Below are positions 29,231-40,574 of a stretch of 64,000 nucleotides of DNA, in pieces. Each line of letters starts with the position of its first letter. Position 1 is the stretch's first letter. The stretch spans positions 620,001 through 684,000 of the forward strand of contig JAYQNH010000002.1 in assembly GCA_038144195.1 (NCBI GenBank), given 5' to 3'. Position numbers and translations under genes: made by a program. The notes beneath the pieces are model-generated. The model ran no database searches. It was not told where the DNA came from and saw only the letters and a program-made list of their open reading frames with translations. This DNA is from VMDJ01 sp038144195. Lineage in GTDB: Bacteria; Pseudomonadota; Gammaproteobacteria; Chromatiales; Chromatiaceae.

Positions 29231-30688
29231 TTAGAAGCCCTCCGGTGTTGCTAAGTGCCAATCAGTTACCTGCTGTATCTGATGCGCGACATTGAGTAGT
29301 CGTGCTTCATCAAACAAGTTACCCACCAGCTGGAAACCCACAGGCATACCATTCGCATGCTGTGCAGGGATCGACATTCCAGGCAAGCCCGCTAAGTTCA
29401 CCGCAATGGTGTAGATGTCTTGCAGGTACATCGATACGGGATCATCGGTCTTTGCACCTAACTTAAACGCTGTATCTGGTGCTGTTGGGCTCACAATGAC
29501 ATCACACTGCTTAAAAGCTTCTGCAAAATCATTTGCAATCAACTGGCGAATCTTCTGCGCTTTGATGTAGTAAGCATCATAGAAACCCGCAGACAAAGCA
29601 TAAGCGCCGATCATGATGCGTCGCTTAACTTCTGAACCAAAGCCTTCTGAACGTGAACGCTCATAAAGATCGGTTAGGTCTTTAGGGTTGTCGCAACGAT
29701 GGCCGAAACGTACGCCATCAAAACGCGATAAGTTTGATGAACACTCGGCAGGTGCTACAACGTAGTAAGCCGGCACAGAGAGGTGCGCATTCGGCAAGCT
29801 AACTTCAACGATCTCAGCGCCTTGACGTTTCAACTCATTAATCATTGCCTGAGTCGACGCTGCAATACCGCTATCCAAATCGCCGGTCATGAATTCTTTA
29901 ACAACGCCCACCTTCAGGCCGGCGATAGGGTTATTCAAGCCACTGACATAATCATCAACTGGACGATCCGCACTGGTTGAGTCCTTCACATCAAAACCTG
30001 CCATCGCTTGCAGCATCATCGCGGCATCTTCGGCGGTTTTGGTCATAGGACCTGCTTGGTCAAGCGACGAAGCAAACGCGATCATGCCGTAGCGAGATAC
30101 ACGGCCGTAGGTAGGCTTAAGACCGGTAATGCCGGTCAATGCTGCTGGCTGGCGAATCGAACCGCCAGTATCGGTACCCGTAACTGCCGCCGCTAGGCTG
30201 GCTGACATGGCTGCCGCCGAACCACCTGACGAACCACCAGGCACACAGTCGGTATTCCATGGGTTGCGCACTGGACCGAAGTAGCTGGTCTCGTTCGATG
30301 AACCCATCGCGAACTCGTCCATGTTGGTTTTACCGACACAGACCACACCCGCCTCGGCCAATTTTGTCACCACGGTCGCATCGTAAGGTGAAATAAAGTT
30401 ATCCAACATCTTTGATGCACAGCTAGTGCGAACACCTTGAGTACAGAAAATATCTTTGTGCGCGATCGGGATACCGGTCAAATCAGAGGCGTCACCCGCT
30501 GCACGGCGTGCATCGGCAGCTTTCGCCTGTTCAAGCGCTTGCTCTGGAGTGACGGTAATAAAACTGTTGAGCGTCGAATCGAATTGCTCAATACGCGATA
30601 AAAAGTGCTGCGTGAGCTCAACACTTGAGTATTCACCGGCTTTTAGGCCTGCTGACAATTGCGCTAGCGTCTTGGTATGCATTGTCAT
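29231..30688 (-). CDS. gatA: Asp-tRNA(Asn)/Glu-tRNA(Gln) amidotransferase subunit A
   Basis: Amidase-family subunit that frees ammonia from Gln. The 485 residues are intact, with the Ser-cisSer-Lys signature visible as IAHKDIFC (Lys), GGSSGGSAAAMSA and GTDTGGSIRQPA (nucleophile region). It lies between gatC and gatB in a gatCAB operon. Confidence 0.97.
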   Translation of the reverse strand: MTMHTKTLAQLSAGLKAGEYSSVELTQHFLSRIEQFDSTLNSFITVTPEQALEQAKAADARRAAGDASDLTGIPIAHKDIFCTQGVRTSCASKMLDNFISPYDATVVTKLAEAGVVCVGKTNMDEFAMGSSNETSYFGPVRNPWNTDCVPGGSSGGSAAAMSASLAAAVTGTDTGGSIRQPAALTGITGLKPTYGRVSRYGMIAFASSLDQAGPMTKTAEDAAMMLQAMAGFDVKDSTSADRPVDDYVSGLNNPIAGLKVGVVKEFMTGDLDSGIAASTQAMINELKRQGAEIVEVSLPNAHLSVPAYYVVAPAECSSNLSRFDGVRFGHRCDNPKDLTDLYERSRSEGFGSEVKRRIMIGAYALSAGFYDAYYIKAQKIRQLIANDFAEAFKQCDVIVSPTAPDTAFKLGAKTDDPVSMYLQDIYTIAVNLAGLPGMSIPAQHANGMPVGFQLVGNLFDEARLLNVAHQIQQVTDWHLATPEGF

Positions 30689-30692
30689 GACC

Positions 30693-30980
30693 TCACTCGA
30701 TTACCTTAGGCACAAGGAACAGACCTTTCTCTGCTTCTGGTGCATTACTTTGGTAAAGCTCGCGCTGATCAGTTTCGGTTACCTCATCGAGGCGCAAACG
30801 CTGGCTCATTTCTAATGGGTGCGCCATCGGCTCCACCGCGTCGGTATCGACCGACTCCATTTGCGCCACCAGGTCTAGGATATTCGACAAATCACCGCTC
30901 AACGCCTCAGCTTCGGCAGGCTCCACAGCCAGACGAGCAAGGTGCGCGATTTTTGCCACATCATCAGAAGTTAACGACAT
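30693..30980 (-). CDS. gatC: Asp-tRNA(Asn)/Glu-tRNA(Gln) amidotransferase subunit C
   Basis: Small belt subunit of the GatCAB complex. The 95 residues carry VAKIAHLARLAVEPAEAE and DAVEPMAHPL. It is the first gene of the operon and divergent from mreB; the roughly 200 bases between them should hold both promoters. Confidence 0.96.
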   Translation of the reverse strand: MSLTSDDVAKIAHLARLAVEPAEAEALSGDLSNILDLVAQMESVDTDAVEPMAHPLEMSQRLRLDEVTETDQRELYQSNAPEAEKGLFLVPKVIE

Positions 30981-31183
30981 GCGTTTGCCTCAGAAAATAG
31001 GATTTTGGAAAGGGATGGGAAATTACCATAAACAGCCGCAAACTGGCAGCATTTACCCCTGAAAAGCTTGCTGCAAAGGCCATTCGCTTGTAGATTAGCG
31101 AGCTAAATCAACAGTGCCCTAAGACACTGGAAATAGCCGTTTCTGCCCAATCTCGTCAGAAACCAAACCTTGGATGGAAAACT

Positions 31184-32232
31184 ATGTTGTTTAAGCGTCT
31201 TCGCGGCCTTTTCTCAAACGATCTTTCAATTGACCTCGGAACAGCAAATACGCTGATTTATGCCCGCGATAAAGGCATCGTTTTGAATGAGCCATCGGTC
31301 GTCGCAATTCGACAAGATCGTGGCCGCGGTGGCAATAAATCGGTTGCAGCAGTTGGTCATGCGGCTAAGCGCATGTTGGGTCGTACACCTGAGAACATCA
31401 CCGCTATTCGTCCGATGAAAGACGGCGTTATTGCTGACTTCACAGTGACCGAAAAAATGCTTCAGTACTTTATAAACAAGGTTCACGAAGCAAAGCTTTT
31501 ACGCCCAAGTCCACGCGTTTTGATCTGTGTGCCTTGTGGTGCAACATCGGTTGAGCGTCGTGCGATTAAAGAATCAGCAGCTGGCGCTGGTGCTCGTGAG
31601 GTTTATCTAATTGAAGAGCCAATGGCTGCTGCGATTGGTGCTGGTCTTCCTGTTGACGAAGCTCAAGGCTCAATGGTCCTAGATATCGGTGGCGGCACCT
31701 CTGAAGTCGCAATCATTTCGTTGAATGGTATTGTTTACTCAGCGTCAGTGCGCATCGGTGGTGACAAGTTTGACGAAGCGATCATCAACTACGTGCGTCG
31801 CAGCTATGGCACGCTGATTGGTGAAGCAACCGCTGAGCGCATCAAAAAGAAAATCGGTTCAGCCTATCCGATGGATGAAGTTTTGGAGCTAGAAGTTAAA
31901 GGTCGCAACCTTGCTGAAGGTATTCCTCGCAGCTTCACCTTGAACTCTAATGAAATTCTTGAGGCACTCAGTGAGCCATTAGCGGGCATCGTTGATGCGG
32001 TGAAGAAAGCGCTTGAGCAAACCCCACCCGAGCTCGGTGCTGACGTTGCCGAACGCGGTATCGTGTTAACTGGTGGTGGCGCCTTACTTCGTGATCTTGA
32101 TCGTTTGTTAGAAGAACAAACAGGCCTACCGGTTATCGTTGCAGAAGATCCACTGACTTGTGTGGCTCGTGGTGGCGGTCGTGCCTTGAGTTAATCGATG
32201 AAAGCGGTAGCGACTCTTTTACTGTCGACTAA
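31184..32232 (+). CDS. mreB: rod shape-determining protein MreB (frameshift near the end)
   Basis: Actin-like filament protein that guides side-wall synthesis. Motifs include LSIDLGTANTLIY, LIEEPMAAAIGAGLPV and VLDIGGGTSEVA. The open frame stops at 336 residues with GGGRALS, shorter than the usual 347 or so. Shifting frame near 32190 continues LIDESGSDSFTVD to a stop at 32230-32232, giving about 349 residues, so the C-terminus is probably cut by a one-base error. First gene of the mreBCD-mrdA-rodA cluster. Confidence 0.96.
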
Positions 32233-32263
32233 TTTCTTAAGGTTGTTTTACAGGAGATAAACC

Positions 32264-33104
32264 ATTAAGCCCATTTTTGCACAGGGTCCATCACAGCCAA
32301 TCCGACTCGTGATGGCTCTGATCGCATCGTTGGTTTTGATGGTGATGGATTTTCGTTTCCATCAACTGCAGTACTTAAGAGACAGCCTCACTGTTGTCCT
32401 TCATCCGCTGTATCTTATTGCAGATTTTCCTAAGACCGCGGGCAACTGGTTAAGTGATGCTGCAAGCACTCGTGAGCAGCTACAAAGCAGTAACGCATCT
32501 CTCAAAGAAGAAAATCTTCGTTTACTTGCACGACTGCAAAAGTTTGAATCACTCCAAGCGGAGAACACGCGTTTACGTAATCTTTTAGACGCTTCCCTCA
32601 AAGTAGATGACCGCATCCTGATCGCAGAAATCATTTCGGTTGATCTTGATCCTTATCGCCATCAAGTCAGAATTAACAAAGGTTCTGCATCAGGCGTTTT
32701 TGTTGGTCAAGCCGTGCTTGATGCGGATGCTGTGATGGGTCAAGTCATTCAAGTCACACCTTTAAGCTCAACCGTACTTCTGATTAGTGATGCGACTCAC
32801 TCTATTCCTATTGAGATTGTTAGAACCGGCGAAAGAAGCATCGCAATTGGCACTGGCAAAATTGGCTCACTTGACTTACCTCACCTACCCTCACACAGTG
32901 ATATCGAAGTGGGTGATGTTTTGGTGACTTCTGGGTTTAGGAGGAAAGTTTCCTGCCGGTTATCCAGTTGCGAGCATCAGCTCGATTAATCGCGACACCA
33001 ATTCAGGCTTTGCACAAGTCAGTGCAACACCAACTGCTTATTTAGAACGTAGCCGACAAGTCTTGCTGGTTTGGCGCAACGATCAGAACGCAGCGAGCAA
33101 TTAA
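32264..33104 (+). CDS. mreC: rod shape-determining protein MreC (ATT start, one frameshift)
   Basis: Periplasmic coiled-coil scaffold of the elongasome. No ATG exists at the expected start. GGAG at 32253-32256 is followed by ATT AAG CCC at 32264, giving IKPIFAQGPSQPIRLVMAL, which matches MreC N-termini if ATT is read as Met; an in-frame GTG lies at 32309 within the first membrane helix. The coiled coil covers STREQLQSSNASLKEENLRL and the following residues. A frameshift near 32937 (extra T) separates DVLVTSG from LGGKFPAGYPVASISSINRD. It ends two bases before mreD. Confidence 0.9.
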
Positions 33105-33105
33105 G

Positions 33106-33592
33106 ATGGCGCAAGACCAAAATCGCATTTGGGTTATTTGGCTAAGTTTACTGGCTGCAATGCTTTTAACTATTGTGCCTATTCCAACGGACAATTGAAG
33201 TCTATCGCCCTCAGTGGCTAGCACTGTTTTTAATCTACTGGGCTATAGCGCTTCCTCAGCGTATTAGCGTCGGCCATGGCTTCTTGTTTGGCCTTTTGCT
33301 AGATGTCTTAACCGGTACAACTATGGGCGAAAATGCATTTAGCCTGTCACTTATCACGTTTATTGCTCATCAAGGCCATGCGCGCTTAAGGACCTTTCCT
33401 TTTTCCAAGCAGGCTTTTGCGGTTATAGGCTTACTGCTTATACAAAAGGCTGTGAGTTTTATAGCTATCGGCATGACACTTGGCATAACAACCCAAAATG
33501 ATTTCTGGCTAACGCCGTTAATAGGCGCAGCACTTTGGCCATCCATCTTTTTCCTATTACGCAAAACACGACGCCACATGCGCGTGCGCTAA
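33106..33592 (+). CDS. mreD: rod shape-determining protein MreD (one frameshift)
   Basis: Small inner-membrane protein of the elongasome. It starts at 33106, directly after mreC, with MAQDQNRIWVIWLSLL. The frame changes near 33193 (an extra A), after TIVPIPTD, and continues IEVYRPQWLALFLIYWAIALP with FGLLLDVLTGTTMGE, a typical MreD stretch. About 162 residues, four to five predicted helices. Confidence 0.93.
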
Positions 33593-33601
33593 TCCGCCAA
33601 G

Positions 33602-35491
33602 ATGCGCATCAGTAATCACCATCAAGAACAACGTCAGTTTTTTAGTCGAGCTGTTATTGCAGCCGGCATTGTATTTATTGCTTTATGCGTCATCGCAGGT
33701 CGCTTGTACCAACTGCAAGTTGAAGAACATTCGCATTTCAAAACACTTTCACAAGATAACCGGTTAAAACTTGAGCCAATACCACCGGTTCGCGGCCTTA
33801 TCTATGACCGCAAGGGGCGCTTACTCGCCAATAATCGACCCGCTTACAATCTTGAAATTATTCCTGAGCAAGTGCCGAATCTCGATCAAACCATTGATCA
33901 ACTTTCGAATTTAATTACATTATCTGAGCGCGACATTGATCGCTTCCACTCTTTACGCAAGCGCTCACGTCGCTTTGAAAGCTTACCGATACGCGTCAAC
34001 CTTTCGGACGAAGATGCGGCAAAATTTTCGGTTGAATCACATCGCTTTCCAGGCGTTGGCGTACACGCCCATCTTTTACGCGAGTACCCCTACGGCGATA
34101 TCTCAGCTCACGTGCTTGGCTATGTAGGTCGCATCAGTCTTAAAGATCTTGAAAAGCTGGATGAAGCAAATTATTCCGGCACATCACACGTCGGTAAGAT
34201 CGGCCTTGAACGCTCTTATGAAGACACCTTGCATGGCACTGTAGGAAATCAACAGGTCGAGGTGAACTCGGTTGGTCGTATTGCACGCGTTGTTAAGCAA
34301 GATGCACCCGTTAATGGCCAAGATATTCATTTACATCTCGATATTGATTTACAAAAAATTGCTATCGATTCACTCGGTGAGTTTAATGGTGCTGTAATTG
34401 CAATGGATGTGATTGACGGCGGCATTCTCGCGATGGCCAGTAACCCAAGTTTTGATCCAAATCTTTTTGTTGAAGGCATTAGCACCAAGGATTACAGCGC
34501 ATATCAACAAGATGAAAACCGTCCGCTTTATGATCGGGCGCTCAAAGGAGTTTATCCACCTGGTTCAACTGTAAAACCGTTTGTTGGACTTGCTGGTTTA
34601 GAGACAGGTAGCATTCATTATCACGACAATATTTACTGCCCGGGTCACTTCAAATTACCCAATCATTCACACAAGTATCGTGACTGGAAAAAAACCGGTC
34701 ATGGCCCAATGGATCTTAAAGGGGCGATTACACAATCATGTGACGTTTACTACTACAAGCTCGCTTCAGACATGGGCGTAGATTCGCTGAGCAAGTATCT
34801 TGAACAGTTTGGCTTTGGTGAAAAGACCGGCATTGATTTGATTGGTGAAGCAAGCGGCATCTTGCCTTCGCGGGAGTGGAAACGCGCTGCACGTAATCAA
34901 CCTTGGTATGCCGGCGAGACAGTTATCATGGGTATCGGGCAAGGCTATTTCTTAACCTCGCCACTTCAACTGGTTACAGCGACGGCGGCATTTGCGAACA
35001 ATGGTGATCGTTTAACCCCTCGCTTAGTGAAAAACATGGCCGACGCTAAAAACAATAGCGAGCTAACAATTGATACCGAACACCTCCCGGTTAGCGTTGG
35101 TCAATAAGCGTAACTGGACTGAAGTGCATGACGCGATGGTAAATGTCACCGAAGGAAAACGCGGCACCGCGAAACGTATTCGCACCCCGCTTTATCGTAT
35201 TGCGGGGAAAACAGGTACCGCTCAAGGTTTTCTCGGTAAAACAAGAACGAAGAATACGACGAAGAAAAAATCGCAAAGAAGTTTCGCGACCATGCTCTTT
35301 TCGTTGCCTATGCGCCGGCTGACGCACCACAGATCGCAGTTGCTGTAATCGTTGAAAACGGTGGTCATGGTGGCTCAACTGCGGCACCAATCTCAAGAAA
35401 GCTGATGGATGCCTACCTGCTTCCTAAACTTGGCATGTCACTGAATCAGTCGACCAAGATACCTGCGGGTTTCATCTTGGGTGAAGAATAA
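33602..35491 (+). CDS. mrdA: penicillin-binding protein 2 (two frameshifts)
   Basis: Monofunctional peptidoglycan transpeptidase of the elongasome. One N-terminal membrane helix (residues 17-35) is followed by the pedestal domain (RGLIYDRKGRLLANN) and the transpeptidase domain with active Ser in YPPGSTVKP, the SCD motif in ITQSCDVYYY, and KTG in IAGKTGTAQGF. The frame breaks near 35099 and 35243. The restored end runs AYAPADAPQIAVAVIVENGG and then SRKLMDAYLLPK. It lies between mreD and rodA. Confidence 0.94.
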
Positions 35492-35493
35492 AC

Positions 35494-36618
35494 ATGGGCT
35501 TTAGTCGCGACCTCACGCCAAGCAATCCAAATAAACGTCAAGGTAGCCTTGCGCACTTGCATATCGATCTGCCACTACTGCTTGGCATTCTCGCCTTATG
35601 TGTTTTTGGCCTTGGTATTTTGTACTCAGCCTCCGGTGGAGATCTTGGTCAAATCAATCGTCAATTGATTCGCTTTGGCTTAGCTTTTTTTGTCATGGTG
35701 ATTGTTGCGCAAATCAATCCAAATACACTGCAACGTTGGGCGCCCTGGGTCTATGGCTTAGGTGTTTTGTTATTGATTGGCGTGTTGTTGTTTGGTGATA
35801 TCGGCAAGGGCACAACGCTGGTTGAACCTTGGCGTGTTCAAATTCCAGCCCTCTGAAATGGTCAAGCTTGCGGTACCTTTAATGATTGCTTGGTATTTAG
35901 CTAAACAACCTCTGCCACCGAAGCTCAAAACCATCGCGCTCACCTTTATCTTGATTGCTATCCCTGTTGGCTTGATCGCAAAGCAACCCGACCTTGGCAC
36001 CTCCTTATTAGTAGGTAGTGCGGGTATTTTTGCGCTTTTCCTCGCGGGGATTAGCTGGCGATTCATCATCACCTTGTTTGGTCTTGCCGCTGCTGCAGCA
36101 CCGGTAGTGTGGATGAATATGCATAACTATCAAAAGCTACGGGTACTCACTTTTTTAGACCCCGAAAAAGATCCCCTTGGCTCGGGCTATCACATCATTC
36201 AATCAAAAATTGCGATTGGCTCTGGCGGTTTATTTGGCAAAGGCTGGTTCAACGGCACGCAATCTCAGCTCGATTTTTACCTGAGCGTCATACCGATTTT
36301 ATTTTTGCGGTGTTATCTGAAGAATTTGGATTAGTCGGCGTGCTGCTTTTACTCTTACTCTATCTCTTTGTGATTTTGCGAGGCCTTTATATCGCCTCTC
36401 AAGCTCAAGAAACCTTTGGTCGCCTTCTCGCTGGCTCGCTGATCTTAGTGTTCTTCGTTTATCTTTTCGTAAACACTGGCATGGTTTCAGGTCTCCTACC
36501 CGTTGTTGGGGTGCCGCTGCCGCTTGTCTCATACGGGGGAACCTCCTTGGTGACCTTAATGGCCGGCTTCGGTATCCTGATGTCTATTCACACACACCGC
36601 AAATTACTACCGCGATGA
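35494..36618 (+). CDS. rodA: peptidoglycan glycosyltransferase RodA (two frameshifts)
   Basis: SEDS-family polymerase that pairs with PBP2. The three frame segments together give about 375 residues and around ten membrane helices. Conserved parts are ILYSASGG, NLGVFKFQPSEMVKLAVP, IAKQPDLGTSL, FLPERHTDFIFAVLSEEFG, and VPLPLVSYGGTS near the end. Breaks are near 35812 and 36275, the latter one T short in a T run. The start follows mrdA by two bases. Confidence 0.94.
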
Positions 36619-37585
36619 AAAAACAACTGACAACATTACTTCTCACAGGCGCTCTTTTAAGTGGCGCTGCTTTTGCCAACTCAGACGAACAAGCCTTCAT
36701 CGATAAGATGGTGAAGGAGCATCAATTTGATGCCGCTGAAATCAGCACATTGCTCGGTCAGGCAAAGAAACAGCAATCCATTATCGATGCGATGTCACGC
36801 CCGGCTGAAAAACGATTGAACTGGGGTCAATACCGAAAAATCTTCATCACGGATAAACGCATTAAAGGTGGCATGAAGTTTTGGAAAGAAAACCGAGCCA
36901 TTCTTGAGCAGGCAGAAAAGACGTATGGCGTCCCAGCGCAAATCATCACTGCCATCGTTGGTGTCGAACCCTATTACGGCCGCATTACTGGTAAATACTC
37001 AGTACTCGACTCGCTCTACACCCTCGGTTTTCACTATCCACCACGCGCCAAGTTTTTCCGTAGCGAACTTGAAGAGTTTCTCCAGCTAGCACGTGAAGAA
37101 GGCGTGTCGCCGACTGTGCCTCTTGGCTCTTATGCCGGCGCGATGGGCCGACCACAATTTATTTCTTCAAGCTTCCGTGCTTATGCAGTGGACTTTGATA
37201 AAGATGGTAAACGCGACATCTGGGAAAACAATGCCGATGTCATTGGCAGTGTGGCGAACTACTTCAAACGTCATAACTGGAAAGCAGGTGAACCTGTTGC
37301 ACAGCTTGTCACTGGGGCAAAAAAAGGGTTTCGATAAAGAAATCAAAGCTGGTTACAAAGCCCAGCTTGAACGTAAACGCTTTAATCAATAAAGGCATTA
37401 TCTTAGGTAGCTCCTTAGATAAAGATGCCAAAGTTGCCCTTCTCGAAATGGAGTCTAATGATGGCAATGAATATTGGGTTGCTTCACCAAACTTTTACGC
37501 AATCACGCGATATAACCACAGCCCACTCTATGCGATGGCTGTTTTCCAGCTAAGCGAAGCCATTCGCCAACGCATGGGTCGTTGA
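36615..37585 (+). CDS. mltB: membrane-bound lytic transglycosylase B (two frameshifts)
   Basis: Cleaves peptidoglycan glycan strands, forming anhydromuramoyl ends. It has an N-terminal signal peptide without a clear lipobox (LLTGALLSGAAFA). The catalytic Glu is in AIVGVEPYYGRITG, followed by YAGAMGRPQFISSSFRAYAV and DFDKDGKRDIWEN, all typical. The frame breaks near 37325 in an A run and near 37370. The restored end includes WVASPNFYAITRYNHSPLYA. It overlaps the rodA stop by four bases. Confidence 0.93.
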
Positions 37586-37586
37586 A

Positions 37587-38409
37587 ATGCGGCATTGGCT
37601 GAGAGCTAGCGCACTACTCGCGTTAGTTTCTGCACTCGGAGGTTGTAGCTTTGGCTTGCCTTCAATGCCCTCTATCTTTGACGAGAGTGACAGTGCCCCA
37701 AGCGGCCTGCCAGACATGAGCCATGTGCCCGACGCTGTACCTAAAGTTGAGCGTATTTATCCTTACAGTCTTCGCCCGTATAAGGTTTTAGGTAAGCACT
37801 ACACCCCACTACGTTCAGCGAAAGGTTATGTCGAAGAAGGCGTGGCCTCATGGTATGGCAATAAATTCCATGGCAACAAAACCTCAATGGGTGAGCGTTA
37901 CGATATGTACGCAATGACAGCAGCACACAAAACCCTGCCGCTTCCGACTTATTTGCGCGTCACCAACCTAGAAAATGATCGAACGGTGGTGGTGCGTGCC
38001 AATGACCGTGGTCCATTCCATGGTAACCGCATCATTGACCTGTCTTACTCGGCCGCCAGCCGACTCGGTATGCTTGGAAAAGGTACTGCGCTGGTTGAAG
38101 TGCGTGCCATTGATCCACGAAACCCAGAAGCGAGCCAAAAAGCTGCGAGTAAGCATGCAAAAGTCAGCAAATCGACCCGCCTCTATCTTCAGGTTGGTGC
38201 TTTTGGTGATCTTGAGAACGCTCAACGATCTTCAAGCGCGACTCAAAACCCATCTAAATCGCCCAGTGCGACTTGAATCTGCTGAAACTGCCAATGGCGT
38301 GATTCATCGCGTTCAAGTCGGCCCCCTTGCTTCTGTTGAAATCGCAGACCAAGTCACTGCCGAGCTTGAGCCTTTAAATATTTATAACATCCAATTGCTG
38401 CTTCGGTAG
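37587..38409 (+). CDS. rlpA: rare lipoprotein A, septal-ring lytic transglycosylase-like (one frameshift)
   Basis: Outer-membrane lipoprotein that cleaves denuded glycans. The lipobox is ALGGC near residue 20. The double-psi beta-barrel domain includes GVASWYGNKFHGNKTSMGE and VVVRANDRGPFHGNRIIDLS. After a linker, a C-terminal SPOR domain (YLQVGAFGDL, then VQVGPLASVEIADQV) is split by a frameshift near 38215. Located between mltB and dacA, as in many gammaproteobacteria. Confidence 0.94.
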
Positions 38410-38475
38410 CGCATCTATTGGCAGAAGCACGTAAACTAGCAACCATTGAAAAACAAACGAAAACAGGTCCCTTTT

Positions 38476-39605
38476 ATGCAACTGTTCCGCACGCTTTTAC
38501 TTTCGCTCTTCTTAATCTCTACCGCACAGGCTGTTGTGCCAGAAGCGCCAGAGCTTAATGCCTCTGGTTATCTTTTGATGGAAATGCACAGTGGCAAAAT
38601 TTTAGTTGAAAAGAATGCTGATCAACGCTTAGAGCCTGCCAGCCTAACTAAGATCATGACAGCGCATGTCGTGTTTGAAGAGATTGCAAAAGGCAAACTC
38701 AAACTTAGCGACATGGTGCACATCAGTGAGAAAGCTTGGAAGACCGAAGGCTCACGCATGTTTGTCAAAGTGAACTCGGATGTCTCTGTTGAAGACCTAC
38801 TGCGCGGTTTGATTATTCAATCAGGTAACGATTCAGCAGTTGCACTGGCAGAACATATTGCGGGTAGTGAAGATGCGTTTGCAGGATTGATGAATGCACA
38901 CTCTGCACAGCTCGGCATGACAAGCACCAACTTTGTTAACTCTACGGGCCTGCCACATCCTGACCATTACACAACCCCACGTGACATCGTCAAAGTGACC
39001 GAAGCAACAATTCGCGACTATCCTGACTTTTATCCGATGTATGCGGAAAAGCAATTTACCTACAACGAAATCAAGCAGTACAACCGTAATAACTTGTTAT
39101 GGCGCAATAAAGCTGTTGATGGCGTAAAAACTGGCCACACTGAAGCTGCGGGCTTCTGCTTAGTCTCATCGGCTAAATACGATCAGATGCGTTTGATTGC
39201 TGTGGTGATGGGTACTGAAAGTGCCAAAGCCCGCATTAAAGAAAGCCAATCTTTTTAGCGTTTGGCTCACGCTTCTATGAAACACATCGTTTATATGAAG
39301 CTGGTCAAAAACTCACTGAAAACCGCGTCTGGTTTGGTGATCAAAAAACCTTAGCATTAGGTATTGGTGAAGATGTTTATGTGACGATCCCGCGTCGCGA
39401 TTATGACAACCTTAAGCCAACCCTTGAAGTAAAAGCCAAGCTTGAAGCGCCTATCAATAAAGGCGACTCATTGGGCAACGTGACTGTGATGTTAGGCAAT
39501 GATGTTATCACCACTCGATCATTAGTTGCATTAGCACAAGTTGAAAAAGGTAGCTTATGGCGTCGCTTCCTTGACTTCATCTATCAGTTACTTGGCATGG
39601 AATAA
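38476..39605 (+). CDS. dacA: D-alanyl-D-alanine carboxypeptidase, PBP5/6 type (one frameshift)
   Basis: Removes the terminal D-Ala from peptidoglycan pentapeptides. I place the start at the ATG at 38476; an in-frame TTG at 38446 is possible. The signal peptide ends STAQA. Active-site motifs are SLTKIM, SGND and VKTGHT. The frame breaks near 39252 in a T run, joining KESQS to LLAFGSRFYETHRLYEAG and the PBP5 C-terminal domain, which ends in an amphipathic anchor (RRFLDFIYQLLG). Confidence 0.94.
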
Positions 39606-39615
39606 ACTAGCGCTG

Positions 39616-39888
39616 ATGACTGACGAACAAGAACCAGAAGGATTTGTTTTTCCCTGCGACTACCAAGTCAAAGCCATGGGCTTAGATGATGGTTTATTCA
39701 AAGATGTCGTGGTGGAAATTTTAAGCAAACATTGTCACAAGATAGATCATGATCGTATCGAATGTGTTGCGAGCAAAAACGGTAAATACGTTTCTGTTCG
39801 GGTGACGATCGAAGCGCAAAGCAAAGAGCATCTCGATTGCATCTATGACGAGCTAACGTCTCACGAAAAGGTCTTGATGCGTCTGTGA
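39616..39888 (+). CDS. ybeD: DUF493 family protein YbeD
   Basis: A 90-residue ferredoxin-fold protein of unknown molecular role. It contains FPCDYQVKAMGLDDG and SKNGKYVSVRVTIEAQSKEHLD, typical of the family. The start ATG at 39616 is chosen by homology; an upstream in-frame extension runs into dacA. Its place between dacA and lipB is conserved in Escherichia coli and relatives, and the gene overlaps lipB by four bases. Confidence 0.93.
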   Translation: MTDEQEPEGFVFPCDYQVKAMGLDDGLFKDVVVEILSKHCHKIDHDRIECVASKNGKYVSVRVTIEAQSKEHLDCIYDELTSHEKVLMRL

Positions 39889-40523
39889 GTGAGGCGCATA
39901 CCCTGCTCGTTAAACATCTTGGGCGAGTTGAGTACGAGCCAACTTGGCACGCCATGCAGCAGTTCACCGAATCACGTGAGCAAGGCTCTACATCTGAAGC
40001 CTGGGTCGTTGAGCATCCGCCTGTGTTTACTCAAGGCCAAGCGGGTAAGCCTGAGCACCTTCTAGCGGTGAGTGAGATACCCGTGGTGCAAAGTGACCGT
40101 GGCGGCCAAGTCACCTACCACGGTCCTGGTCAGGTGGTGATTTACTTGCTCCTCAACCTTCGTGAGACCGGTATGGGTATTCGCGGCCTCGTCACTGCGA
40201 TTGAGGACAGCATCATTGCGATGCTCGCCGAGCACAATATCGATGCAGAATCACGCCGTGACGCGCCAGGCGTCTATGTCGATGAAGCAAAGATCGCAGC
40301 ACTTGGGTTACGCGTAAAACGTGGTTTCACCTATCACGGGCTGTCTTTTAACCTCGATATGGACCTCTCGCCCTTCCAGCAGATCAACCCCTGTGGCTAC
40401 CAAGGTCTAGCCGTCACTCAAGGGGCAGAATTGGGCTTATCTCTGTCTTTCAATCAAGCCGCTAAGGCCATCCTTGAGCAGCTATGCTCTCGCATCAATC
40501 ACCAAGCGAAAGTCGTGGAATAA
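39885..40523 (+). CDS. lipB: octanoyl-ACP:protein N-octanoyltransferase
   Basis: Moves octanoate from acyl carrier protein to lipoyl domains. The 212 residues use a GTG start overlapping ybeD. Catalytic features are RGGQVTYHGPGQ, the Lys in KIAALGLRVKRG, the nearby YHGLSFNLD, and the active Cys in INPCGYQG. It supplies the substrate for lipA, 51 bases downstream. Confidence 0.96.
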   Translation: MSEAHTLLVKHLGRVEYEPTWHAMQQFTESREQGSTSEAWVVEHPPVFTQGQAGKPEHLLAVSEIPVVQSDRGGQVTYHGPGQVVIYLLLNLRETGMGIRGLVTAIEDSIIAMLAEHNIDAESRRDAPGVYVDEAKIAALGLRVKRGFTYHGLSFNLDMDLSPFQQINPCGYQGLAVTQGAELGLSLSFNQAAKAILEQLCSRINHQAKVVE

Positions 40524-40574
40524 ACATTAAAACTCTTTTGTTTTCTCGAGCGTAGAAACCGCTAAACTGCCGCC

